Below, in pieces: positions 21,801 through 32,000 of a stretch of DNA of 49,429 nt (its first letter is position 1; the number at the start of each line of letters is the position of its first letter). Location: contig MDYQ01000205.1 of the NCBI GenBank assembly GCA_003024175.1, positions 1 through 49,429 of the forward strand. The letters are read 5' to 3'. Source of the DNA: Planoprotostelium fungivorum (Eukaryota; Evosea; Variosea; Cavosteliida; Cavosteliaceae). Under the pieces are notes generated by a model. The model saw nothing but the letters and a program-made list of their open reading frames with translations, was not told the DNA's origin and ran no database searches. Both the position numbers and the translations under genes were made by a program.

Positions 21801-23107
21801 GTAGACGGTGAAGGATGATGCGTGGATGATGAAGGATGACGTCACCTGTTTCCATTCTCGTCGGTGAGAACCGTGAGATGCAATCCGAAGGGTAACCTGC
21901 GACGTCAATTTCAACCGTCTACAACGCTGTAGATCACCCGGTGGGCTCTACTTTGGACATGGCTATCCTTCCCCTGAGGAATTCTTCCTCGAAGGTTCTG
22001 AAGATGCGAGAGGCGGAGGGTCTCTGGTCTGGATTCACTTGAGAGCATTCGAATGCAATCTTTCTCAGTCCCATAGGAACTTCGGCCAGACAGGGATCCA
22101 TGATCGACTGGATGGGGAAGGGTATCACGACCGGCTGCGGAGTTGAGTCATAAGAGGCTGGATGACTTGGTCACCTGAGGATCTTCCTCGGAGGCTTGTG
22201 CCGTCTTCTCGAAGAGGTTGATGATGAAGTGACCGAATTGGAGGACGTCCAATTTAGCGCTCCGGCTCTCTTCTTTTCCGTCGGTGTGGACAAAGTTCTG
22301 GCTCGTAAAGGAATACTCTGTACAGATCAGCGTGGAGTCACGTTTTTAGCTCACCCGTCAACTTGATGCCGTTGCTACCACCACGGACGGTGTGCAGGTT
22401 GAGATTGCCGTGGATGAGACCGGCCGAGTGGAGCTGCCAGAGGGCCCATGCTACCTCCCACAGGAGAAGGATCTTCTGTGGCTCTTTCAATGCGGCCCAT
22501 TCTGGATGAACGTCAGTCTTCAGAACGCATATGATGCGTTGGTAAATCGATGTGTGGATGTTCGGATGGTAGAGAAAGTAGAAGAAAGGCTCACTAATGT
22601 CTTTCTGGATGAGGGAGTCCAAGTCGTTTCCTACAAAATCACCCTGAAACTCTACGACCTCTTCGACGGTGTAAGATTGCTTCTCTCCTGCGGGACCTCT
22701 CTTTATCATTCCAAAGACTCTTCCTACGTGGGGATGAGGGGGAAGAGCTCTGCATTATTGACATCAGCATCGGCTGCACAAACGCCTGATTAACTCACCG
22801 AAAGAGCCTCAGCTGCTCTTTTACATAGCTGGAATCCGTCGGATTCTCTGTCTCATATTAGCGGCTCTTCTGCGCTCTAAAACTCACCCGTGCATTTTCT
22901 AATTAGAACTACGTGAGAAGTCTCACTATGTATCCATCTTCCTTTGAATGTGGAACGGTTTCTGTCGTTGATAATCTCGATATCCTTCCATTTAATGTCT
23001 ACTTTGTGAACCTTTGAAACCTCAGTCTCGGTTCCTGTTGCTGCACTAGATTTGGGTCTTCTATGCTTCGCTGGTGAAGCCGCCCCGCGAGGGCTACCTT
23101 CCATCAT
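18893..23107 (-). CDS. Pseudokinase - coiled coil - YPP-rich - SH2 domain protein
   Basis: ATG at 23107 (MMEGSPRGAASPAKHRR), stop TAA at 18893-18895. A TKL-like kinase fold runs from about 23000 to 21960: VDIKWKDIEIINDRNRSTFK, VVLIRK, LHSAGLIHGNLNLHTV, GIKLTEYSF, KLDVLQFGHFIINLF, ECSQVNPDQRPSASRIF. The catalytic loop reads HGN instead of HRD, and DFG is replaced by LTEY, so it is probably inactive. A coiled coil follows (AQAKELFKLRELVDRL, EHKNVERNESKINV, QQQQQHQ), then a YPP-repeat Pro-rich segment, then a linker (GIVSKSTWDNFIQWFSPL). The SH2 domain carries the phosphate-binding Arg in GTFLFRFSS, preceded by WFWGFLDP. The overall plan joins a JAK-like pseudokinase feature to a STAT-like coil and SH2. 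Many introns of 29-90 nt are required; continuity of one gene is inferred from frame-compatible splice sites throughout. Confidence 0.75.
20580..20725 (-). repeat. YPP-containing tandem repeat in the SH2 gene
   Basis: Inside the SH2 gene, six to seven units of about 21 bp encode QYPPATS, QYPPATS, QYPPGAS, PYPPVTS, QYPPGAS, PYPPTQV. The proline- and tyrosine-rich segment resembles WW- or SH3-domain ligand sequence and offers regularly spaced tyrosines ahead of the SH2 domain. Confidence 0.85.
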
Positions 23108-23602
23108 CCTCTTTGTCTCTGCTCGGAAAAAATGTCAACAATTGTGTAGGCCGGAACACTTCTCCCTTGGTCCTGATAAAAAAAGTCAATATTCGCCTGT
23201 GATAGTTTCATCCACTCTGCCCCTCCTGACTCGAGTGACGAGCTCTGAACATTATATGACGAGAGGGGACCACAAGATAAACGGTGAAATTTGAGCGACC
23301 GACTGACTTATTGTGTTAACCATTTTTCCTCGTCGACAGGGTGCCTCTTCTGAAAAGAAACAATTTTGAAGACCATAGATGACACGATACCGCAAAGTAT
23401 TCAATATTCCCTCTCAGATTTGGTTGTCGTGTGGTATATCAAACAAACACAATTGAATGAACTAGGACAATCGACATGTTATCACCGATGATCGGATCAC
23501 CAAAACGTCTATTCACAGCCTTATCCGTAGGTCATCGAAGGAAATGTGGTCATCGCTCGCAGGTCCAAGATCGTCCTTTTTGGTATTACTTCCACACATC
23601 AC
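23108..23602. other. intergenic, no gene seen
   Basis: About 500 bases between the start of the SH2 gene and the end of the TFIIA gamma gene, both on the minus strand. It must contain the SH2 gene promoter. Open frames here (for example 23476-23778 on the plus strand) overlap TFIIA gamma exons and have no recognisable features. Confidence 0.5.
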
Positions 23603-24078
23603 CTACGAAGATAAGCTGGAAAACAGAGGAGATGCAGAATTACCGTCTTGAACTAAAAGTTTCACACAATCGACCCAGATGGTTTCGAGTCCTACCCGAA
23701 AGGTGGAGTTGGCAGCGATCATCGTCCACTGAGAGTCACTGTAGTTGTAGGATAGTAATTCACCCTAGAACACGTTAGGAGACGAATCGAGGAAGGTTCG
23801 CACGTCGAATGAGATCTCTCCCTCTGCATTTCCCTCTCGTTTTGTCTTCTCATGTTGTGCATCGAGGGCCTGAGTCATACTCTTCTCCAGATCAGGTGAT
23901 TGTTAACAAAAAAACTCACCACATCAAAGTCCCGCATGATTTGTTCCATTTGATCTTCGGTAAGCAGATTCTCTTCTCGTAATTCGATCGCGGCTGTGGA
24001 GAGGCATTGTCCTAATGTCGAGTCTCTGTAGATTTCGCTCTGTTGCTTCACTTTGCTCTTTGAGTTGATGCGTTCCAT
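23603..24078 (-). CDS. GTF2A2: Transcription factor IIA gamma subunit
   Basis: ATG at 24078 (MERINSKSKVKQQSEIYRDS), stop TAG at 23603-23605. The conserved N-terminal helix is EIYRDSTLGQCLSTAAIEL with TEDQMEQIMRDFD. Two introns then lead to MTQALDAQHEKTKREG and the beta-barrel strands GELLSYNYSDSQWTMI, NSTFRVGLETIWVDCVKLL. This matches TFIIA gamma (small subunit), which with TFIIA alpha/beta stabilises TBP on promoters. Length is about 130 residues, slightly longer than the usual 110 because of an extended N-terminus. It is divergent from the PAS kinase with 295 bp between. Confidence 0.9.
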
Positions 24079-24373
24079 GTGTTAAAAATTATGGGGCGAA
24101 AATGTGTGCTTCGTTATTCTTTCATGTTGAACCACAACGGAACACTGTATCACGGTTTCACGACGATGTCTAGCTAGCTATTTAACATCTTTATTTTCTC
24201 AATATTAGCCAGAGGGAGACAGGTGGTGTGACCTGGAATAGAATAGAAAAACATCTATACTCTCTAAACGAAGGCGTTCACTTCAGATTGGGACCGAATG
24301 GCCATACGTGTACTCGTGTGGTGTGAATTTATATCGAGGCGATTAAGTCATTTGAAGTGTATGGTGGGTTGTA

Positions 24374-27007
24374 TTGCATGAAACGCCAATTCTCAGCGAG
24401 TTTCCTCGGGCAGAGGTGCTGACACGAGCAGAGGCAACAGCAGGACCCATGCAGAACTCGACTATAATTACGATAACACCTGATGGTATTATACAGTCAG
24501 CCGATAAGAACTGCGCCAAACTCTTCGGTTATACGATCGATGATTTGGTTAAGCAGCCCGTATCCATCATCATTCCTGTTCCATACAAGGATAGACACCA
24601 AGACTATGTGGAGAGATACATGAGTTCTCAGGTGGGCCACCCTCAATTGAATGAGAGCTGATTCGTGGAAGGCACCCAAGGTGTTGGGCAAAGCAAGGAC
24701 AGTCGAAGGTCAACATAAGGACGGTTCTATTTTTTCCATTCGAATTACCATCTCCAGAGTGGGCGAAGGTGCTGACTGCATTTTCGTCGGTATGATCGAT
24801 AAGTTGGAGGATAAATCAGGTAAGTCACCGAATTGCAGAGGACACAAACTCAACTGCGACAATAGCCACCATTACCATCAAGGTCGATGGAACAGTTGTC
24901 TCTTGCAACCACAACATCGAGGAACTATTTGGATATAAGGCGAACGAAGTCATCAGTAACAACGTAACCATGCTGCTCCCAACACCATCTCATCAGACTC
25001 AAGAGACTCATCTGGCCAATTACATTACGGGCGGTAACAATGGCAAAGCGGGCAGAGTCAGAAACCTCCCAGGAAGACACAAGAACGGTGCACAGTCCCT
25101 TCCATCATATCATCTGATCTCCCGACAGGTGCCGTCTTCCCCATCAGTTTGACCGTAGAAGAGATCAAAGTGGGCACTATCCAACTCTTCAGAGCTCGCA
25201 TGGAAAAGGTTCTACCCCTCATCCATCATCCACCCATTCTCACCATCCCTAGGTCGATGAGATCGAGTCCCTCCTCGTTTTGGACGAGGCCGGAATCGTC
25301 ATGCAGTGCAACCACATCTTTGTTCTTCCTCTGTTGGGCTACACTGCCACCGAACTCGTTGGCACGCACATCAACATCCTCGTGCCTCCCGGCCACCAAG
25401 GAATCTCTTACATCTCATCCAACTCCCACTCCAACATCAAACAGGCCCCACCCCCGACTACTGAGGCCGATAGCAACGAGCCCGGAGCGAAACGCCCGAG
25501 GTGATTGGAACATCATCATCGATCGATCGTGAAGACGATCAGGTACCACGAATCGTTCGCAGAGAATCCAGATCTCTTCTGGCAGACTCCGGGAACGTAC
25601 AGCAAGCAGCTGCAGCACAAGGACGGTTCCCTCTTTCAAGTCGACATCGAGATCTCCACTCACATCCACCCGGAGACATCCAAGCCCACTCACTCTGTCA
25701 AGATCAAGGTGAGAGGAGAGGTGGAGGTGGACCTCATCGTCTGTAGAGATCAGACACGAAGGAGAGCAACAAGGAGTCATCGGACTACAAGATGATCGGA
25801 CCATACTTTGTATCGAAGACAGTTGGACAGGGTTCTTACGGTAAAGTGAAGCTGGCCTATCACAAGGATACGAGGGAGAGAGTGGCCATCAAGATATTGC
25901 AGAAGAGCAAGATGAAGGAAGTCGATCTACAACGAGCCAAGAGGGAGACGTCCATCCTGCAGGAGCTGAAGCATCCCTACATCGCTCAACTGTTTGACAT
26001 CATCGAATTAGAAGACACTCTCAACATCGTCATGGAATTTGCCGGGAGGACTCTGTTGTCTTACGGTGAGTTGCTGATGTGGTACGACGTGTGATGACGT
26101 CATACAGTCCTCGAGAAGAACGGACTGGGTGAGGACGAAGCCCTTCGATTCTTCATCCAGTTGATCTCCGGTATGGAGTACTGTCACAAGCGCAGCATCA
26201 TCCACAGAGACATCAAACATCAAGTGAGAACATCATACTACATCGATCGACGTCCTTCTATTCATCGTGTGTCTCACACCCAACAGAACATCTTACTGGA
26301 CGACAAATTCAACATGAAGCTCATCGATTTTGGACTGAGTAACTACATGGAAGAGGGAAAGATGCGCAGTACCTTCTGCGGTACCCCTGCCTACGCTGCC
26401 CCCGAGATGATCATCGGTAAGAAGTACAACGGTCCCGAGGTAGATATCTGGGTGCGTACACGCTTCTTCCCCTCGATCTCACCTTGACAGTCGATGGGTG
26501 TCGTCCTCTACTCTATGATCACCGGTGTCTTCCCGTTCGATAATGTGGGTGACATCATCAAGGGAAACTTTCAAGATCCTCCCACGGCATCGAAAGGTAA
26601 GAAGGAAGGTGTGGAGTCGACTGACAGAGACAGAATGCTGTGATCTACTGAGACGTATGCTCAACGTGGACTTGAACACTCGTATCACCGTGTCGGGTGT
26701 CATGGAACACGCTTGGGTCCAATCTGGCCTGCACCCGGAGCTACTCAACCAGCAGCCGGCCACTCTCATCGGTGCTCCCAGCACGGGAAACCTTCAGGAG
26801 GCACTGGCAGCGACGGCATCTTCTTCTCCCGTAGTGGGAGGAAGGAAGAGGAGCATAGAAGAGAGCCAGAGGACAGATGTTCCTCCCACGAGCACGGAGG
26901 CAACGAACGGCAACAGCAATGGAGGAGAGAAGACTGAGCCTGTCAAGATCATCGAGTGCACGGTGGTGGGAGAGCAGAACGGAGAGGAGAAGGTAGTGCA
27001 GCAGTGA
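24374..27007 (+). CDS. PAS-domain Ser/Thr kinase (three PAS domains, CAMKL kinase)
   Basis: The likely start is ATG at 24374 or the in-frame ATG at 24449. Three PAS domains occur in a row: IITITPDGIIQSADKNCAKL with FGYTIDDLV; ITIKVDGTVVSCNHNIEEL with FGYKANEV; and LLVLDEAGIVMQCNHI with LGYTATELV. Each ends in a strand with HKDGS- or HKNGA-type sequence. The kinase (from about 25790) has GQGSYGKVKLA, VAIKIL, HRDIKHQN (spliced), DFGLSNYM, GTPAYAAPEMI and VDIWSMGVVLY, typical of the CAMKL/SNF1 group, with all catalytic residues. The tail is Ser/Gly/Asn-rich and low-complexity, stop TGA at 27005-27007. The plan matches PAS kinase, a nutrient sensor, but with an extra PAS domain. Confidence 0.88.
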
Positions 27008-27429
27008 AGGAGGTGTCGCGTGGTTCATAACCACTAAGCCTGCCGTATGTCATCGATAAAACGCTCAAGCTTTTCGTGTCTAGCTGTGAGTCCCATTCAA
27101 TTCTACCGTTGTGGACGTCGTAGCGTACATCTTGAACTTGCTGATGCGGTTACGATGATGGATAGTAAAAGGGTGCAGAGTATCCCGGTAATCCACCAGT
27201 AGACAAGACAGCTCTATACGGATGGTACGACAAAAGAATAATGATAGACTACATACACTGTGCCATTTGGTTTACATGGCAAACAGTTTAGTGAAGAGGA
27301 TGTAATGAGTTGCCGCCAAGGCTGTCTATAATTCCCAAGGAGCTCTTCGTACGCATACCGGTGTACTAGGAGGTTTTGAAGTCTGGCGCCGTTGTTCAGC
27401 AGATACGAGACGAGCACCCTCGTTTTGTG

Positions 27430-27696
27430 CTAGAGCCCAGAAAGTTGAAGAATCTTCATCGTACGAGCGGTATCATTTCTTGCGTCATCAAGGTGACCAA
27501 TGTAAGATTTAAACTGTTCCGACGCAGCCATTGAGACTAGGTTAAACGGTGAGTGTCGTGTTGTCCATTGTGATGTGATTGTGTTCAATTTCGCTCCTTG
27601 ATCAGTTCGCATTCGCAGGTATGAGTTTTCTTCGCGAACGGGAAATGCGCGAAGAAAACAAACAGGACCGAAGATTACTACACGCACAGGAACCAA
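27430..27696 (-). pseudogene. ERI1-like 3'-5' exonuclease fragment
   Basis: An 88-codon open piece ends with YIGHLDDARNDTARTMKIL, matching the last catalytic motif of DEDDh exonucleases of the ERI1 family (GxHxxLDDAxNxA), including the key His and Asp. The earlier DEDD motifs are absent; upstream sequence runs into a hairpin and then the start of an adhesin-like fragment on the other strand. I see no promoter or start. Inferred to be a relic of a truncated exonuclease gene. Confidence 0.5.
27625..27659. repeat. perfect 12-bp inverted repeat with 11-nt loop
   Basis: GTTTTCTTCGCG (27625-27636) and CGCGAAGAAAAC (27648-27659) are perfect reverse complements around AACGGGAAATG. It lies at the seam between the leftward ERI1-like fragment and the rightward adhesin-like fragment. 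It could be a cruciform or palindromic protein-binding site, or mark a rearrangement point. Confidence 0.85.
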
Positions 27697-28265
27697 GTTG
27701 ACCGTTGCTGAGCAAAATGACGTACACAGCGTTCAGATTACTGTCGATCAACCATATACGGAGGTCAAGGTGACATCAACCATCACCTTCCAGGGGAGCT
27801 GATTCCAACTCGGTCATTGTGAACGTGGCTGCTGTGGGAGACACACCTTCCTTCATCATCACCCCCGCCACCGTGGAGGGTGACTCTCTCACCGGTGTTG
27901 CCATCGACATCAGCGGTAGCGATCTCGACGGTACCCCAGGTGCCAAGCTCGAATTGACCCTGGGAACGGTTCCCCAGAACGGTAACCTGGTGTACGACCC
28001 CGCCAACACTGCGGCCACTTCCGGCCTCACCGTGCCCTTCTCCCTGAACACCGTCGCCCCCACCGTCGTCGGTGCCAAGACCCTCAACAGCTCCAACTAT
28101 TTCTTGACCTACGTACCGAACAAGTACTTCTCCGGCCTCGACTCGTTGAGCTTCCTCAAGACCGACCCCCTCGGTGGATCCACCAGCGTTCACACCTCGT
28201 TGTCAACGTCACCTTTGTCAACCAACGGTCGCGATCATGATGGAAATCTGCTGATGCCGATCTGA
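27655..28265 (+). pseudogene. Fragment of a cadherin-like/VCBS-type repeat surface protein
   Basis: Open stretches in neighbouring frames encode beta-sandwich repeat sequence: TGTKLTVAEQNDVHSVQITV, then SVIVNVAAVGDTPSFIITPA, SGSDLDGTPGAKLELTLG, FLTYVPNKYFSGLDSLSF and, in another frame, HLVVNVTFVNQ. The order and style fit one or two repeats of a tandem-95/VCBS-like adhesion protein. The frame changes at about 27800 and about 28193 without good splice sites. GC content and Thr/Ser/Asn use differ from the neighbours. Neither a start, a signal peptide nor an anchor is present, so this is probably a broken copy of a gene lying elsewhere. Confidence 0.55.
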
Positions 28266-28598
28266 AACCCGCGATCCTCTCCATCTGATACATGAGGCCG
28301 CTCTGAATCAGAGCCCGTTGAACATGTAAGCTTTGGGCTCGTTTAAGGGTGGGTACCGCTCGTCTTGGCAATGGATCCACCTCTAACAGGTAAGATAAGA
28401 CTGGCTCGATTGACGATAAGATAAAAGTGTTTATTCATAGCAGGTTGTTCATTGTTATAGAGAGATTAACTTTTAAGGGGATTAAATCGAATTCTCCATT
28501 TAAATCATTCAGCGATCTACAATCTGGTAGCGTGACAGAACAAAGACGCATTGAGAGAACCATCGAAGGCTACTCATATCCCTTCCTCGGCTTTGTCT

Positions 28599-28948
28599 TC
28601 AATTCCATCTTCCGTTTCTGAAGGAGGACAAGAAGCTACGATACGATGGATTCCTGCGCGATCTCTCATCACAGTACTATCATCGCCCATGTTTGCTTAC
28701 CTGACGAGTTCGGCATGGGATCGTGGGTGATCAAGCAGGTATGATCGTAGCTGGGCGACTATACTGAACTTCTCGTACTCGTGGATTGAGGACGAGCTGA
28801 ACTGCGGAAGACATGAGATCCTTGTGGACGAAATTGACCATATATGTTGAGGGTCTGATCCCCTCCCCTCCAACTTTTCACCAGGAATATAAGGACTACC
28901 ACTGGGAAGCACATCAGGGAACACCATTAACCGTTTTTTTAGATCCAT
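28599..28948 (-). CDS. hypothetical short protein, weakly supported
   Basis: An open frame with ATG at 28948 (MDLKKRLMVFPDVLPSGSPY) can be extended by removing one intron (about 28649-28695) to a TGA at 28599. The C-terminal half (IHEYEKFSIVAQLRSYLL) could be helical. No family is recognised and no supporting promoter or poly(A) signal was seen. It may equally be a chance frame in the gene-poor stretch 27008-29031. Confidence 0.25.
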
Positions 28949-29031
28949 TCGATCGATGGACAGCCATCCAATGTTGTTGGTATGATCACAGCGAATAAGA
29001 ACAAAGACTTCCTTGATGCTATTTATACTTT

Positions 29032-32000
29032 CTATTCGGACAGCTCCGCCTCTCTCTTCGTTCTGATGGTCTCTGGTGCGTTGGCGACACCAGCCACGTG
29101 ATTGGGCTCGAAGAGGGGTGATCTGGTGGGTCCAGCCATGTGGTTGGGCTCGAAGAGACCGTCCTTGTCTGTCTTCTTTCGGTTCATCAGGAGCACCACG
29201 AGCACCACGATGATCACGACGGCGAAGATGGATCCAATGACGATACCCGCGATGGCTCCACCGGAGAGGCCAGACGAGCCGCTAGTCTCTTTGGTGCCCA
29301 CACTGTCTCCAGCGTTCGATCCAGGAGTGGTGACCACTGCGGGGGGAGCCATGAAAGATCGGAAGGTGGTCATGTGGCAGGTGTTGACGGTCCACGTCTG
29401 CGTCGTATTGTCCACTTGGTTGATTCTCAAGCTCGGAGAGCAAGTGGAGCCGGCCTGTCTGTACGTGCTGCTCGATTCGTCATAAAAGTAGAGGACCAGC
29501 TGGGTGGCGTTCTCGTAGGTGAGACCGAAGTCGTTGTAGTTGAAAGAGAGGAGAACCGGTCCGCTCAATTGGCTGGACTCTGCGAGACCACTCTTTGTCA
29601 CGGGCGAGAGCTCGAATGCCAATGGAACAGAAGCGTAGTCCGTCGGTGTGTTGGTGGGCAGCGAGCTGATGTCCAACCAGGCTGCACCGAGACCGACCGC
29701 CTGCAAGCTCGAGTTGAAGGAAGAGGTGGGGGCGGTGATGGCCAAGTAGCGACCACCCTGAGACAGAGCGGAGCTGTTGCTGGCGAGCTGAGAGAAGGTG
29801 GCGACCTTCATGGTGGACGCGAGGGAAGTGATGCTGTTCGATGTGGTGGCATTAGATGTCGTGCGATCGGCACACTGTACGGCGACAGTGAAGGTGTACG
29901 TCTGGGCGGGCTGAACTTGACAGGTGACCGACTCGGGGGAAGAACCGATGGTGCAGGTGACCGAGCTGTCCACTCCGGAGGAGTTGGAGGCCTGGATGAT
30001 GTACTTGGAGAAGGAAGACTGGATGAAGTCACAGCTGATGGCGTTGGTGGTGATCGTGAGAACGATGATGCCGGCGTCTAACTGATCGTCCAGGCCGGCA
30101 ACCACTTGCGTGGGTGCTCCCACAACGTTACCCGAGGCGGGGGAGGTGAAGGTGGTAGTGGCCGCAAGCGAAGACTTGATGACCGCAGTACAGACTTGAG
30201 AGATCGTGATGGTGGATGTCTTTCCGGGCTGGAGGCCACCGGGCAGAGTGTAAGCGAAGGGGCTGAAAGCGGCATCCTGGAAGCTGGTGGTGGTGTTGCC
30301 GGTGACAACGGTGATGCTCCAGTAGGCGAAGGAGGAAGCGGCGTCGACACAATCAAATCCACCGGAAGACCAGCTGAGAACGACTCCGGAGGTGGAAGTG
30401 GCCACGGTGGGTGACAGTGGAGCGGCGGCCCTCAATACGGTGACGTAGTAAGGAGAAGAAGTGATGGCACCGGATTCCAAGCTGGAGCACACGAGGGTGA
30501 GGGACATGTTCAACGTCTGACCGGGAAGGGCGACACACTCGACGGTTCTGTCCTGCTCTGCGGGCGTCCTGCAGATGACGTCACTGGACGATGCGGTCTC
30601 CCAGCGCTGGAAGTTAAGTCCTAAAGCCTGACAGTAGGACGTGTACGTGGGGAAGCTCCAGTTGACGGTGAAGAGGGCGGGAGATTCGGTCTTGACAAGG
30701 ACCGGACCGAATGGAATGAAAGTGGGCTGGTACGACTGGGCCACGGAGACGGAAGTGACGTAGTCTGTGGCGGGAATATTCTGCGCAGAGAGAATCCCGG
30801 GGTTCTGTGATACTGCGTTGGCCACCTGACTGAAGATGTCCTTCGAGTTGTTCCCACGGTTCTGGTAAGGGTCGGTGATGACTACGTCAAAGAAGCAGGT
30901 TCCGTCGGGGTTGAGGCTCTGAGATCGAACGAAGAAACGGAAAGCTGGGACACCCAGGGCCGTTCCCAGAGCTTGAGCGAAATCGGCCGAGTTGAGTGAC
31001 ACGTTGTAGCGAGTGTGATAGTAGAACTCGGTCAAAATGTTGAAGGCCGACGAGGGAGGGTTGTACAGGTTCTGGCGGTACACCGTAAACTGAGTGAAGT
31101 GGTTCGTCACCAGGGTAACCGCGGTACTCGATACGTCCGTCACGTTGCACCCGGCGTCGTGCGTCCACGGTGCAGTGGAATCCTGACGTGTGGCACAGAA
31201 GAGATCGGATGGGCCGTAGTACATGTCCGAGTTAGGAATGGCAACCGACAGTTTGACGGGAGACGTCAGACCGGCCACGGTCTGTCCCACGATCTGAATG
31301 GAGTAGACTCGAGTGGAGTTGAGGTTGTACAAGCTGGGCACGATCTTCGGGCCTTGGATGTCGTATTCGAAGAGTGCAAATTTAACCTGATGGCAGCTTC
31401 CGTCGGTGAACGAGGGGCTGGCCGAGCTGGCGTCGAAGACTCCGGTGGATGTGACCGAGGCGACGGGGTTCGTGTTGTAGAAGGCCTTCAAGCTCATGAC
31501 AGAGTTGCTCTTGGGTGTGATGGTCTCTCCACAGGCCATTCCAGATAACATGGCGCTCATGACGGTGTCCACGGCCTGGTAAGGTCCCAGTGAAGTCGCT
31601 CTCTTGTTTCCGCTCGAGAAAGAAGCACCGGCGATGGTGACCGAGAGGACCTTCAACCCCGCGTCGATGACCCTGGCGGGCAGCAGCTTATTCATGTTGA
31701 TCTGAGCCAATAAGACATTGACCAGAGTGTTCTGCGTCTGTTGGAGGACATCTGGAGTCAAAGTTGTTCTTCCGCTGACGAGCAGCTCCAAGAGGGAGAC
31801 CACTTGTGTCACTTGAGCGGTGGTCAGGCTGGCCGGGTTGGTTGCCACCAAATTGCTCATGGCGCTGGATGCGGTGGTTCGAATGCATCGCTCGACATCA
31901 GCCGAGAGGGTAGCGATGAGGGAGGGCTGAGAGAGGTAACTGAGCATCCTGGCCACATCAAGGGCCGACGTCATGTTGGCATTGCAGGTCAAGGTGGTGG

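Noticed and set aside
23586-23665. Extra last intron in TFIIA gamma giving a C-terminus LIFVGDVWK
   Set aside because: Reading straight through gives VGLETIWVDCVKLL, which matches the conserved TFIIA gamma end; the intron is unnecessary.
29140-30414. Plus-strand frames rich in Gly, Arg and Val up to 313 codons
   Set aside because: Antisense to the 1177-codon exon of the REJ-like gene, which has a transmembrane helix, GPS-like motifs and normal composition.
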